DNA of 64,000 nt, from the NCBI GenBank assembly GCA_030770535.1, contig JASVEC010000012.1:496001-560000 (forward strand), in the 5' to 3' direction. Each line of letters begins with the position of its first letter. Position 1 is the first letter of the stretch. The position numbers and the translations under genes are program-made. Shown one piece after another: positions 25,196 to 36,479 of this stretch. The notes below the pieces were generated by a model, which made no database searches, had not been told where the DNA came from, and saw only the letters and a list, made by a program, of their open reading frames with translations. The stretch is from Batkoa obscura. Taxonomy: Eukaryota > Entomophthoromycota > Entomophthoromycetes > Entomophthorales > Batkoaceae.

Positions 25196-26371
25196 TTATT
25201 CTTCAAATACAGTTCTATTTGGATTATTTTCTGGAACTTCAACTGGAATAGATTGTTTTGATTCTTCTTGATTTTGATTTTGATTCGATTTTCTAGGTCT
25301 CTTTGAACCTCTTAAAGGATGACCAACTGGTAAATTATTACCTCTTTCAGTAGCCTCAGCAGAAGCATACATGACTTTTAAGGATCGTCCATTTAATTTT
25401 CTTTTTTGGAATGCTCTTAAAGCTTGTGTGGCGGAATTTTGCTCTTTGAAATCCACCCAAGCGTAACTAAAAAGTATTTGAATTAAATATAAAAACAAAA
25501 ACACCAAATTAAAATTAACCTACCCCTTACAACGCCCTGTATCTTCGAATGTAGAAATTCTCACTTTTTTGATTTCACCATATTTCTCAAATACTTCTTG
25601 AATATGTTCTTTAGTAGTTTCAAAACTTAAATTACCAACAAATATAGTTGGTAATACTTCGCCTTCTTTTTCAGCTTCTACGGCTTTTAAGGTAGGTGCT
25701 TTTTTGCCATTTTTAACAAAATTCTTAGCATCTTTAATTAATACATTTCTTCCAATAAGTTCTTGTTCCGATTTTTCAATTGCTTTCTTTTGACTTTCTT
25801 CTGTTTCAAAATCAACATAAGCGAACCTAGTTAAAAAACATCAAAAGATTTACAAGTATATAAAAAAAAAAACTTACCCTTTGTTTCTACTGAACGTAGC
25901 CGGAAGGTTAACCCTAGTAACTTTACCACAATCAGAAAAGAATCTTCTTAATTCTTGTTCAGTAGTAGTAAACCTTAAATTACCAACCCAAACAGAAAAT
26001 TTACTTCTATCCCCCATCTTTTCTTTTTGTTTTTCTTTTTCTTCTTTTTTCTTATCCATTTCAGTAATATCATCCACTGTTAACTTCTTTTTATTAGTTT
26101 TTGGTTCGATTACTTTAATTCCATCATCCTCTACTGCAGTGCTGGCTTTTTTGACAGGTTCGAAACCAGCTACGATATCGAGGATGTTAAAGGCATCATC
26201 ATCGTCCTCTTTTTTGCTCTTCACTTTTTCTTTTTTCTCTTTTTTCTCTTTTTTCTCTTTTTTAGCTTTTTTGGATTTTCTTTCTTCTTTGGTGGATTCG
26301 ACAGCAACCTCCTCTTGCTCTGATTGAACTTTTGGCTCTATTTGCTCGTTTTTAACTTTAGTTTCTTTCAT
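25196..26371 (-). CDS. NOP13: Nucleolar RNA-binding protein with two RRMs (NOP13-like)
   Basis: A nucleolar protein that travels with pre-ribosomes in yeast. The N-terminus has Lys/Glu tracts made by a repeat of KKEK (26215-26262), a likely nucleolar signal. RRM1 starts at FSVWVGNLRFTTTEQELRRF and continues in exon 2 with GFAYVDFET. RRM2 starts at LPTIFVGNLSFETTKEHIQE and continues in exon 3 with YAWVDFKEQNSATQALRAFQ. The tail has GHPLRGSKRPRK. Three exons join in frame: 26371 to about 25877, about 25827-25526, and about 25469-25196. VWVGNL as the RNP2 core of RRM1 is typical of NOP13 rather than NOP12/RBM34, though the two are related. Confidence 0.85.
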
Positions 26372-26672
26372 TTTGTTTTAAAAGAAATAAATTATTTTTT
26401 AATTTAGAATTTTGGTTCAAAGTTTTAACATTGGTTTGATTGGTTTAATTCAAATAGACTTGGGGCTATGAGTCGAATAGTTGTAAAGTTAAGAAATTAA
26501 GAAAAAATTGTTTAAAAATAAAAATTATGAGACAAGTGTCAATATTAGTATTTTTACAATATCAAAATTGAAGTTTCAATTCAGGCATTAAAACAATTAT
26601 GATTAATCAAAATAATAAAAATTTCAGATGTCATTTTATAAAAAAACCTTCGAATGTGGAGGATTTTAGTGA

Positions 26673-26745
26673 AACTCCCTGCGGGACTCGAACCCGCAAT
26701 CCTCAGATTAGAAGTCTGATGCCTTATCCATTGGGCCAAGGGAGC
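26673..26745 (-). tRNA. trnR-UCU: tRNA-Arg (anticodon UCU)
   Basis: A complete cloverleaf without intron. The acceptor strand is GCTCCCT with AGGGAGT, and the D arm includes CCCAATGGATAAGG. The anticodon stem is TCAGA/TCTGA around loop CTTCTAA, giving anticodon TCT. The T stem is GCGGG/CCCGC around TTCGAGT. The first pair is a G-U wobble. A run of seven T on the coding strand (26641-26647) downstream can serve as the Pol III terminator. The A and B boxes are internal and intact. Confidence 0.95.
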
Positions 26746-28162
26746 TGCTGATCTAATAGTCAAATATTAATATATAAAGCAACTATTATTAGTTAAACTC
26801 CAAGATTTGATGTTCTAAAGAATTTTTTAACAAATACTATTTGAACTCAGCTCATTTGGACTGATTTGGTCAAAAAGGTTGGTATGAAAGATCACTATAA
26901 TATCTGAAATTATATAATATGAATATAGTTTTTTAATAATAAAAACATATACGAATATATTTAAATTACCTTATTAATTTTTTTAGCAATTTTTTCTATT
27001 GAAATACTTCATACTATACTAAAACTAAATCCTCTTCAACACTTTAAAAAGTAGCTAAAGTTGTTAGCTCAATAAATAATACAGTAAGTAACATTAAATA
27101 AAAACCATTAAAAATTTCAAAATTTAATCTACTTTTATGTTAATATATTATGATATGTTAAATTTTTAGCTACTGTTTTAAAAGCATTATACGCTTTTTT
27201 GTAAAAGCCCACAGATTTTACTGAAGTTACTAGGCTGTCTACATCTCCAACGCCATAATATCAAATGTAGAATAGAGCTTGGCATCCTTAACAAGCTTTA
27301 TTTTATATTATTTGATAAAGTATCGATTGAGAGTTATAATAAGTTTAATCATATTCTTACGACTTTTTTATTTTTTTTAAAGCTAAAAAACCAAGGTTAT
27401 TTATTAGAAATCCTCTATAATGCATGCATTAAAAATATATTTGCTTTTTGCTTTGAATATTAAAAAGTAATTGACTTTATTATTACTCAATGGATAATAT
27501 ATCAAACAATATAAAGCAAAGCTTATTAAAGATATTAAACTTTATACTACATTTACTATTACAATTTTAAAGTACGTTGAAAACCTGACTGCTTTTAAAA
27601 TGAGCTATACGTACTATTTTCTTGAGCTATAATGAATTATTAAAATTTTGAAATTTTTAAAAAAAAGACAAGGTATACCAAATAGTATAGCATTAATAAT
27701 CTCAATGACAAAAGTTTATAAAAAATAATACCAAATAATTTTTATATAATAATTTATATATTTTTTATTAAAACAATATATTTACATTATATAAATCTAA
27801 ACAACATAATGTCCTCAAAAACTGTCCCAAATGGGCTGGTTTTCAAGTTGCAATATCTACTCCACTATTTTATATACTAAAATAATTTATAACTACAGTT
27901 TTAATAGATATTATAAATAACATTTTTTTTAAATTTTTCTACTTGGTAAATTTTTAATGATAATTATAAACAAACTGGCCCCTTTGGCCTAAAATGTTTG
28001 AATAGTAGTTAAATAGTATCGTTAATTTTAATAAAAATACAAGTAGAATTCGTCTATTATTTTTTAGCAGTACAATAAGCCAATGAAAGTTGGGTTACTT
28101 TTTACTTATTAAAAATACATAAAAAGTCAACAACACTTTTTTGTTTCTATTCCAGCATTAAG
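26746..28162. other. AT-rich intergenic stretch with decayed traces
   Basis: 1.4 kb without a gene. A fragment near 27010-27085 (KSSSTL... KVAKVVSSINNT followed by GTAAGT) resembles the piece near 22560 at protein and DNA level. A later piece near 27230 is less AT-rich than its surroundings. Otherwise A/T runs only. Confidence 0.5.
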
Positions 28163-31100
28163 ATGAAAGAGATTACAACCAAAGAGAACACGAGCAATTT
28201 TTTTGATTATTTGATTCAACCCAATTTACTATCCCAAGAGGTAGGTTTGTCAAATAATTATACGAATTTCTAAACTTTAATAAGATTAGTAAATTAGAAA
28301 CCATAGAAGCTAAAAGGATATTTGCAAATAAATGGCTACCTTCATTTCTAAATGAAAGAGTACTTACCACTTTGATATTAAAACCAGTTGAAAGTATTCA
28401 TTTTTATAATACTGGACTACCTGCATTTGCTTCCGTTTATGCAGTTACTGCACGTCAAAAATTATTGTTAAAGTTTGGGGCGATGGTATTTAACTAGTTT
28501 GTATAAATGTATAAATCTAATAATTAAAGTTAATTGATTGTGCCGATTTAAGCTTAAAAGAGATTGGAAAAGTATCTTTAGAAATGCAAAGAGCGGTATT
28601 AATTGCTAGTTTATCTTTATCATAGTAATTATTATATTACAGAATTTAAAGTCAAACTAATAATTATTAGCAATGACCTTGATAACATTGATTCTACGAA
28701 TAATCAATCGAAAGAATTATTATTTCAAAATAAACCGGATTATTTAAAACCCATCTATTTATATCAACAATGGGTTTTAAGATGTGTTTATAAAAATAAA
28801 TTTAAGTTGTTAGATATGTTGGGTGACGCTACCAAATTTTTTGACTATTTTTATGATCAACTTATTGTCAATTATGGCACTTCTAAACAAAATATGCCAT
28901 CAGATACATGGTTTTCTATTGTTTACGATTTAATTGAATTTGCTTTTCTTAAAAATGATTATAATAAAGTACATGAATTGGGTCAAGTGTGTGTGGATAG
29001 GAAAAATGAGACTGAAGAGATTAGGTAAAATTTTACCAAAAGCCTGATATATAGTTTAAACTTTATTTAGTAAGATAGACTGGCAAAGAGTGGAGGAGTT
29101 ATTGGAATTTGTAATTCAAGTAGAAAAACATGAAGCTAAAGAAAAATTCGATATTAAAGCAGGTAAGTTAAGTTATACTTTAATTTAATACCTTGATTAA
29201 ATTTTAGAAATTGAAAAAATAAACTCAGAGCTTGTGGATAAGTTATCAAACTTTTCATTAATTGAAATTCAACAACAATTAAAACAAGATAATATACTTT
29301 TAAACATTCAGCCATATAGTTATTATCAATTAGCACCTGCTTTTGATGAGATAAAGGAGATCAATAAAGATACTGCTATCGTATTCTATTTTTATTGGCT
29401 TTTGTCATCAGATGTACTTACAAGCGAATTAGGTAATTTATAGCTTGAAATTCAATATAAGAATATATCACAGTCCTCACAATTTTTAGATATTGTTAAT
29501 ATAGTACATGAAATCCCATTTTCTATTGTTTCGCGTCTTCGTGAAAAATATAAAAAATATAATGACTTAAAGCAAGATTTAATAATTTTAATACCTTTAA
29601 GGAAAAACGGTTAGTAAATTTGGTTGTAAAAATATAAGGGTATTAAAGTATATTTGATTTAGTTAATGATAATGATTATCAGCTATTCATTTCTGAATTA
29701 AGCGAATTCATTTGTCCTAATGATGGTAATTATAGAATTCATTTATATATTTTTACTAAATTTGTCTATAGAGTCTATGGTTATTATATTTAAATTATAA
29801 AACTATTAGCTAACTTACTTTAGACTTACAACGATGAAATTGGTTCTATACTAGTTGAAGTAATAATTGTATAGTTCAAGTATATTTAACTTATTCTTTA
29901 GGATGATGAGAATGAAATTGAATCAAAAATTGATACATTGCCAATACTAGTTAAGCCTTTAGGAGTATATTAATTTAATGTTAACGTTTATAATATATTA
30001 ACATTTTAAAAGAGTGAAAAAGCATTAGATTATATAGATGAACAAATCCTTCTTGCGATTAAAGCATACAATAAGGTAATATAATAAAGTGACATTGATA
30101 AGTTTAATGAACTTTTTATAGAGTTTCTTTACTAGTGCATTAAATCTAGCTAATGAGGTTCATAGCTATTATGTTGATGTTTCTAATCAATTAAGAAAGA
30201 ATATTGAAGGTGCAGCCGCGTCCCAAATGAGTCCAGAGAGTATGCTCTTTTTAAATGAGTTTACAAGATATGATAAAAGTGACGGTCTTTTATATATTAC
30301 CCAGAAAATAACGTTGTTGAATAATACATTTGATGAACTAAAAGCCCATTCTAAACTGGGCATTTATTACCAAAGTTATATTAAAGGCGATAAAATTGAG
30401 GAGGATATGCTATTGGATTCAAATGATGAAGAAGCTCTTTTAAATTACAAAGGAAGTTTAGTACCAAAAAATAGAGATTTGGTAGATTTGATTTGGTCAA
30501 CTAATAATTCATATTAATTCTCTTATAGGATATGGCATTTATTTATTTCTTTAGCCAAGAAAAATATGGAATGGGGGCACAGGTTTTTGAAAGAATTAGT
30601 CCAAATAATTCTAAGATAAAAAAGCCCATCATTGGTAATTCGTTAAGTTAAATCTAATTATCTTTAATAAATTTTTTTAATAGTTGAATTGGGAAACTTA
30701 TATCACGCCATTTTATTAGTTTATAGATGTATTCCAAGTGATATTATCGAATCCCCTAATAAACTTTGTAAGTCCGACTGTTCTACTTCAATTTGTTCTA
30801 ACAATTATAGTATTCAGTGGAATTGAAAATTATTTTGAAAGACAAGACGATTTGATTAAGATTAAAATGAGTTTGATTATTCTTTTTAAAGCAATATCTT
30901 TTTTTCAACATTGCTCCCACTTAATGGTAAAAGTTTATTTCGTGTTAGTATGTAAAAAATTCACTTTTATTTAGCCTAGGATCGTAAGTTGCTTAAAACA
31001 ACTAAAAGGATACGGCTTCCTTTATTTACTTTCGGGATCTGTATTTTCGCTTATAATGTTACATAAAGATTTCCATCTCATTGTAGATTATTATCTATCT

Positions 31101-32091
31101 CAAAGTAATGATCTAATCCATTATTTTAGGGAGCTTATGAAGACTTTGGAATATTTTCACTTTTATTTACAGTCCCAAAAGAATTTTATTTTTATCAAGT
31201 TAATCCAGAAACGTCTCAAAAGTTTGTTTTTTATTAACTAGTTTTAAAATTATTAATAATATTAGGTTACAAGAGTTAATTACCAATATTTCTCAAGGAT
31301 CTATGTCTGATATTAAGTTGTCTTTAAACACTTTGACAGATCTATTGTACATTTTAGCAAACAGCTGCTTTAGGCACCTTGGTGATAAAGAAATTGCTTC
31401 AAGGTTTATATTTCAGGCATGTGTTTTTAATAAGAGATCTGAGGAAGCAATCTAGTAAGAAATAGTATTTTAAAATTTATTTTATTTACTTTTTGTTTAG
31501 TCGTTACCTGTCAATACCATCTTTATTGTCAGAAAATTTAGTTGATTCAAATTCATTTTGTTCTTATGCATTTGGTCCGCTATGCCTTCCACTATTAATT
31601 GAAAGCGTTAAGTGGTATGGTGGTAAGTTAAGTTTAGTTGCTTAAATTAAATGTCTAATTTGTTTAGATAAAATCATTATGGCCAATTTTGTACAGTTTT
31701 TTTCTTCTGGTGTAGATTATTCAGAAAGGTTTAAATTAATTTATCAAACTGGATTTAAGAGTGTTGATAGTGAATCTATTCAATATATTAGAGATTTACC
31801 TCTATTGGAATACTTATATAGTAAGTCTAATTAGGGTTTATGATAGCAAATTACTAAATCAATGGTTAACTAGCTTTCAAAGAAATTATTACTCCAGAGG
31901 TTAAAGGCAAAATTGTAATGATTTTTTTATTTTATTAGTTTGTTTATTAATTTTTAATCTAGCTTAACCAAATCACACATATTAGTGATTCTGCAAAAAC
32001 AAATAATGAAGCGTGTTGTCATATGAACATTAACTTTTTAATGGCTATGATGAAAAGATTTTCTAAAAAGCATGGGTTTGAACCCTTTTAA
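28163..32091 (+). CDS. INTS8: Integrator complex subunit 8 (INTS8) homologue
   Basis: INTS8 is a TPR-like helical subunit that recruits PP2A to the Integrator, which cleaves nascent RNA and attenuates RNA polymerase II. Matches to animal INTS8 as I recall it: start NFFDYLIQPNLLSQE (animal WFEFLLEESLLEKHL), QRAVLIASL (AMAVLLYNR), VDYSERFKLIYQTGF (IDYKTAFKSLQEQN), DLPLLEYLY (DVTILEYLTY) and the C-terminus NFLMAMMKRF (KFLQAMAKLYF). The gene is cut by some 15-18 short introns. Good joins are 28240|acceptor AATAAG, 29025|29074, 29161|29207, 29433|29489 (this 57-nt intron removes an apparent in-frame TAG) and 30534. Joins near 28600, 29780-29990 and 30960-31260 are not certain, so exon errors or one real lesion are possible. 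Length about 1,000 residues, as expected. Confidence 0.82.
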
Positions 32092-32516
32092 TATGGTTTG
32101 TATAAAAGTAGATATTGCTATGTAAATTAGTTTTTTGTTTTTATTTGTGATAAAATAACTTTTGAATTGTTTTGCTTATATTTCGAAAAAACTTAACAAT
32201 TTAAATATACTAATTGTTCAACAAGCTGTATAATTCAAATGTTTCAATACTTTATTGTTATATATTTCCTTGTTACATATACTAACAATAGCTTTTTCTT
32301 TGTAATACTTAATTAGCTGTTTATACAAATACAATTTTATTCAATAAATATTCCTTTACAGATACTCAAGCACATATTGGCATTTACCAAAATTTAAATA
32401 GAACTATTGAACATGCTATTTAGAACTTTTATTACTGAATATTTTTTTTGAAATAACAAGGATTTATTAAAGCCACAGTAAATTTGGGGTTACAAACTCA
32501 CCTTTTAATTTTTTAA
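32092..32516. other. Intergenic between convergent INTS8 and SWAP
   Basis: 425 bp of AT-rich DNA between two converging genes; it must carry both 3' ends. No clear structure is seen. Confidence 0.5.
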
Positions 32517-33432
32517 TCACTTTTCTTCCTCTGACTCTATATCCTGAAACCCCAGTCTTAAAGCATCTTTTAATCTCTGATAATGAAAATTTAAAGCATC
32601 CCTTTTATTCAAAAATTTGAATAACGGGTTACTACTTTGTTTACTCATAATTTGAATTTCCAATAATGGATTGTTACTTTTGATAACAAATGCCGCTGTT
32701 TTCTTCATTATCGTTAGTTGTTTTTCATCTATTTCTTCCTCTTTTTTATTGACTTCCTTGTCTTCTATAGTACTATAATCATATTGGATACCCACTGCTT
32801 CTGCTTTATTTTCTATTGTATTCCTCTTTTTATCTAAAATTACAGTTAAAAGTTTGTAAACTAAATCTACTAATATCTACTTGAGTGTATCTCTTCAGAG
32901 TTATCGTTTCCATTTAATTTATAAAACTCAAACCTAAGCTTATCTAAGTCTTCATCAGCCTGGCTATTTATGCTATTATCTTGCTCATCAAATTGGAATT
33001 GATTTAAATCAATTAAATTCCGAACATCATATCTTAAGCTAATTAGAGATCTTATAAAAAAGAATAAATTTACCTATCTAAAGTTATATCATTCCTATAT
33101 ATACTTGGAACCAACCACTGTTCGTAATAAGACTTTGACTCTTTTTTACTGCCCTCCTCTGTGCTAAGATTCTCTTTAATAACATCTTCTTTTTTTTTAA
33201 ATAGCTTAACTGAATAACCCTTGATTACACTATCATCAAATTCTTGCTGAGGTTCATAAATTGGTAAGTTATACTCTTCAGTTTTAAACTGCTCTAAGTT
33301 AAGTTTTCGCTTGTTTGAGTTTGTGATATGTTTATTTATTGAACTTGTATAATGCTCCTTTTCATCTTCAGAATTGGACACTGATTCACTTTTCTCACTG
33401 TTTGAACTTTCATAGCTGTTTATATTATCCAT
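32517..33432 (-). CDS. SWAP/SFSWAP-type splicing regulator with SURP domain
   Basis: A homologue of Suppressor-of-white-apricot, a nuclear splicing regulator. The N-terminus is Ser/Glu-rich. The family's N-terminal domain is seen as SVIKGYSVKLFKKKEDVI, then WLVPSIYRNDITLDRYDVRN, equivalent to animal GYACKLF...ILIDRYDGR. The SURP module near the C-terminus reads MKKTAAFVIKSNNPLLEIQI, then SNPLFKFLNKRDALNFHYQR. Exon 1 is 33432 to about 33074; an acceptor ending CTTAAG gives the perfect LDRYDVRN join; exon 3 begins near 32838. At about 270 residues it lacks the second SURP and the RS tail of animal proteins and stops just after the first SURP (DIESEEEK). It converges with INTS8. Confidence 0.85.
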
Positions 33433-33907
33433 AAATTTGATTTGCTTTGACTAAAGATTAAGTTTAAAATTGGAAGCAATTTATAGTTTATGTCTAAAAA
33501 ATTGAATTGTAAATTGGAATATAGTTGTTGCAGCTCTTTTGCTATCTAAATAATTGCTCATTTGAGAGAAAATTTTGTCTCGTATTTAGTTAAAATACAA
33601 GGATCAACCTTTAAAAAATTGGCTATATGATCAATTTAACTGCAAAAAGTACCGCTAAAAAGTCTTAAAAGAGTTGGAATAGTTGTAAATTAATAGGTTG
33701 CAAAAATTATTGTTTTGTTCTTATAATCATATCTAAATCTATAAATGACTTTTATTTGACTTTAAGCTTGAGCTAGTTAATTCTATTAGCTTTATGATCT
33801 GATATACATTTACTCTGCGATTGATATATATATAATATTTAAATATAAATAAACAATTATTATATATTAAAATAATAATTATAAAAAACTGTTTAGGGTA
33901 TATAAAT

Positions 33908-34010
33908 ATGAAGGTGTTTTTTTTTGTTTCATTACTTTTTCCATTTTTCAAGCGCTATTTGAGTAGAATAGCTGTTATTAAAATTCTTAAACACAAAAAC
34001 ACATCCCCAT
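33908..34010 (-). mobile_element. MITE copy D
   Basis: A 103-bp copy in minus orientation, with TA on both sides (AAATA before, TATATT after) as expected for a TA target duplication. The core CAAGCGCTATTTGAGT is slightly diverged, and the right end AACACATCCCCA is well kept. Confidence 0.85.
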
Positions 34011-34197
34011 ATATTCTAATAAAAGTTATTAAGTTTAAACAATAAATCTATTAAAATTATCAAAAAAAACTATTTTAAATATAAATATTAAATATTAATA
34101 TGATAACTGATTATAAAAATAAAACTAAACTATTTAATTTTTGATTATTTTATCAATAAAGAAATATTAATTAAACTAAATATTAATGTATTAATAT

Positions 34198-34290
34198 ATG
34201 GGGATATATTTTTTGTATCTAAGAATTTTACTAACAATCTTTCCGCTCAAATAACGCTTAAAAAATAACGAAACCAAAGAAAATATAACT
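34198..34290 (+). mobile_element. MITE copy E, right end lost beside an LTR-like element
   Basis: The left end ATGGGGATATATTTTTTG and the core CTTTCCGCTCAAATAACG are clear. The right terminal repeat is missing: the sequence AGAAAATATAAC runs straight into the TGTGAAA end of the LTR-like element at 34293. The LTR element may have inserted at or near the MITE end. Confidence 0.75.
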
Positions 34291-34292
34291 AT

Positions 34293-34731
34293 GTGAAAGT
34301 TGGTACTCAGTGGTAGGAATTAAAAGCAGTTCTTGATTGATTAACTTGCCTTGAGTCGAACGATCTTAGTTTATACAACTAAGATAGACTTAAATTAATA
34401 AGAATGATACGTAATAAGTTGCGAACTATGTAAAACAAATAGGATAGACAATACTACTGTAAAATCTACCTAAGATATTGCCAGAGAGACTTAGTGGCTT
34501 TATTAATAGTACGATATCAGGGAGTAATTCAGTTAAAAAGCCTCGAGTTAGTATGTTAAAGAATCTTTTTTATACTCCAACTGGGTGAGTATATATAAGG
34601 AACATTAAAACGTGGGCAATAAGTTCTTTGTGATCAGGTGGTAGCAATCCTCACAGCAAATCTATATAAGGGACTCTGAATTGATTATTATATTGTAATC
34701 AATCCTAGAGCAAATGAACCGATATTTCACA
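34293..34731. mobile_element. Solo LTR-like element (439 bp)
   Basis: A 439-bp block of different base make-up from its surroundings (less A/T-rich). It begins TGTGAAA and ends TTTCACA, a perfect 7-bp terminal inversion of the TG...CA type usual for LTRs. A TATATATAAGG box near 34592 could be a former promoter. No gag or pol remains on either side, so it looks like a solo LTR, an old fossil. I see no convincing target duplication. The superfamily cannot be told. Confidence 0.55.
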
Positions 34732-34810
34732 CCTTTAGCTTAATTTTATAAAAATAACTTAAAATTTAAAAGTTTTAATATTTATCAAGCAAGTAAATAA
34801 GTTATTAAAT

Positions 34811-34908
34811 AAAAATGTATTTTTTGTTTAGTAATTTTATTAATTTTTTTTTTTGCTCAAATAATGCTTAAAGAATAAAAAAATAGATAAAACCAAAAAA
34901 AAATCTCT
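34811..34908 (+). mobile_element. Diverged MITE copy F
   Basis: A strongly diverged copy. AATGTATTTTTTGTTTA, TTTGCTCAAATAATGCTTAA and AAACCAAAAAAAAATC line up with the family in the right order and spacing, but both terminal repeats have decayed. Confidence 0.6.
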
Positions 34909-35219
34909 AAATAATAGAAATTAATTATTAAATATTAACATTATTTAAATTGTTAATAGCTAATTTAATAAATGATTAAAAAGTAAATAACTATAATAAT
35001 AAACAAAAAATACTGTTATATTGCTTATATTATATAAAAGTAGCTATTTATAATTTTAAAACTAATTACTCTTTTATACATAATTATTCATTAACTTAGT
35101 AATATATTAATAATATAATTATAAAATTGAAATTACTTATTTACTTAATAATAAATTTACAATACTAGCTATAAAGTAGTTAATAGTAAATATTTTTTAA
35201 TAAAGTTTTATAAAAATAT

Positions 35220-35261
35220 ATGAGGATGTATTTTTGTGCTTAAGAATTTTACTAACAATTT
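35220..35261 (+). mobile_element. MITE 5' fragment G
   Basis: Only the left 42 bp (ATGAGGATGTATTTTTGTG then TTAAGAATTTTACTAACAAT) are present; the sequence then changes to unrelated AT-rich DNA. It is a truncated copy. Confidence 0.75.
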
Positions 35262-36059
35262 TTTAAATTATATAATAATAATATATTATTTATCAATTAT
35301 TATAATATAAAAGAATCAAAATTAATAATAAAATATTACTATTTTAAAAATCTTTTATAATATCAAAAAGCTATAAATTACATATAACTTGAAATAAATT
35401 GGCTGAAAAATTAAATTTAATTAAAATTATTTTTAAAAAAGTGGTTAATAGTTAAAATAAAAATTAAGTGATGAAGCATTCCAACGCAGTATCTTTGATT
35501 AGTCATTTAACTATAACAGGTGATAGTTAATCTGATTTCAGTTATTATCATTAAAACCAAGATTACTTCACATTTGGGTCTTAACAGTAGTAAGAATTAA
35601 AATAATGTTTAAACAAAAATTGTTTTTTTGTTTTTAAAAATAGTATATAAAAAACAATTTATATTGAAATCAAAATATAAAGCTAATCATACATTTACTA
35701 TTACAAAAATACAAGTTTTTAGCTTATTTTTTTAATATATACTTTACATTAATAAAGCTTGTACAATGAATTTTACTGATTCAATATAAAATTTATCAAA
35801 AGTATCAATGAATACCTAGCAGAAAAGTTGATAGAATTGTCAAAATGTGATAAAACTATTGTCACATATACAGATAACTAAATAGAACTAGGAGCACTTA
35901 AAATATTTCGTATTTTTCGAAGTCGAATAGATATTCAAAACCTTGGAGAAATAATCAAAATTAAAAATGAAGAAAACAAGTAAATTTGAGTATTTCAAAT
36001 TATGATTTCAAAACGTTACTGTTGTTTTTTAAAAACATATATAATATAAATCATAGCAC

Positions 36060-36420
36060 AAACTCGCCTTCATCACTGAGTTTTATCTCTACATACCTCC
36101 TTCATTCTATTTTTTTTCTATCACTGTTGTCCACTTGAATCAATCTTTTAACCCATCTTTTCTGTCCCCCATCTTGTTCTTTCCTGATTTCAAAAAGTTC
36201 TTTTTGAATATACTTTTTAACATCCTTCATCTAAATACAAAAGATCTAACGAAAAGAGTTTTTCAATGCCTTCCTCTCTATTTAGATGTTTACCTCTTAT
36301 AGTTCCCTCAAAGACTTGGTTTTTATTCAAAAACTCTCTTATTACTCCCAAGTTACCTTAATATAACTCTTTTTTAATCCTTAGCTTTAATAAAGCAACC
36401 ACAAACTCATCTTTAAATTT
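36060..36420 (-). pseudogene. Decayed coding fragment
   Basis: On the minus strand, frames with protein character are seen: LKFKDEFVVALLKLRIKKEL, VIREFLNKNQVFEGTIRGKH, then in another frame MKDVKKYIQKELFEIRKEQD and RWVKRLIQVDNSDRKK. C-rich on the plus strand, hence unlike its AT-rich flanks. Unrecognised. It lies just downstream of the broken zinc-knuckle gene on the same strand, so it could be its former 3' part or a separate gene. Confidence 0.4.
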
Positions 36421-36479
36421 AAGAATAAAACAATAATAGAATCAAATAAACAAAGAAGGGGTAAATTTTTACTTTGTTT

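Larger units (their letters stand above)
33433..36059. other. Repeat-rich accessory stretch
   Basis: No intact gene in 2.6 kb. It contains MITEs D, E and F, the 5' fragment G, a solo LTR-like element (34293-34731), and a decayed coding trace near 35800-35980 reading SINEYLAEKLIELSKCDKTI in one frame. The rest is A/T runs. Confidence 0.6.

Noticed and set aside
25881-26327. A 148-codon plus-strand open stretch rich in Ser and Phe.
   Set aside because: Antisense shadow of the Lys-rich N-terminus of NOP13; TTTTTC repeats give Phe/Ser.
26581-26763. A 60-codon minus-strand open stretch.
   Set aside because: It is a chance reading through the tRNA-Arg(UCU) gene (LAQWIRHQTSNLRIAGSSPA is the usual translation of a tRNA).
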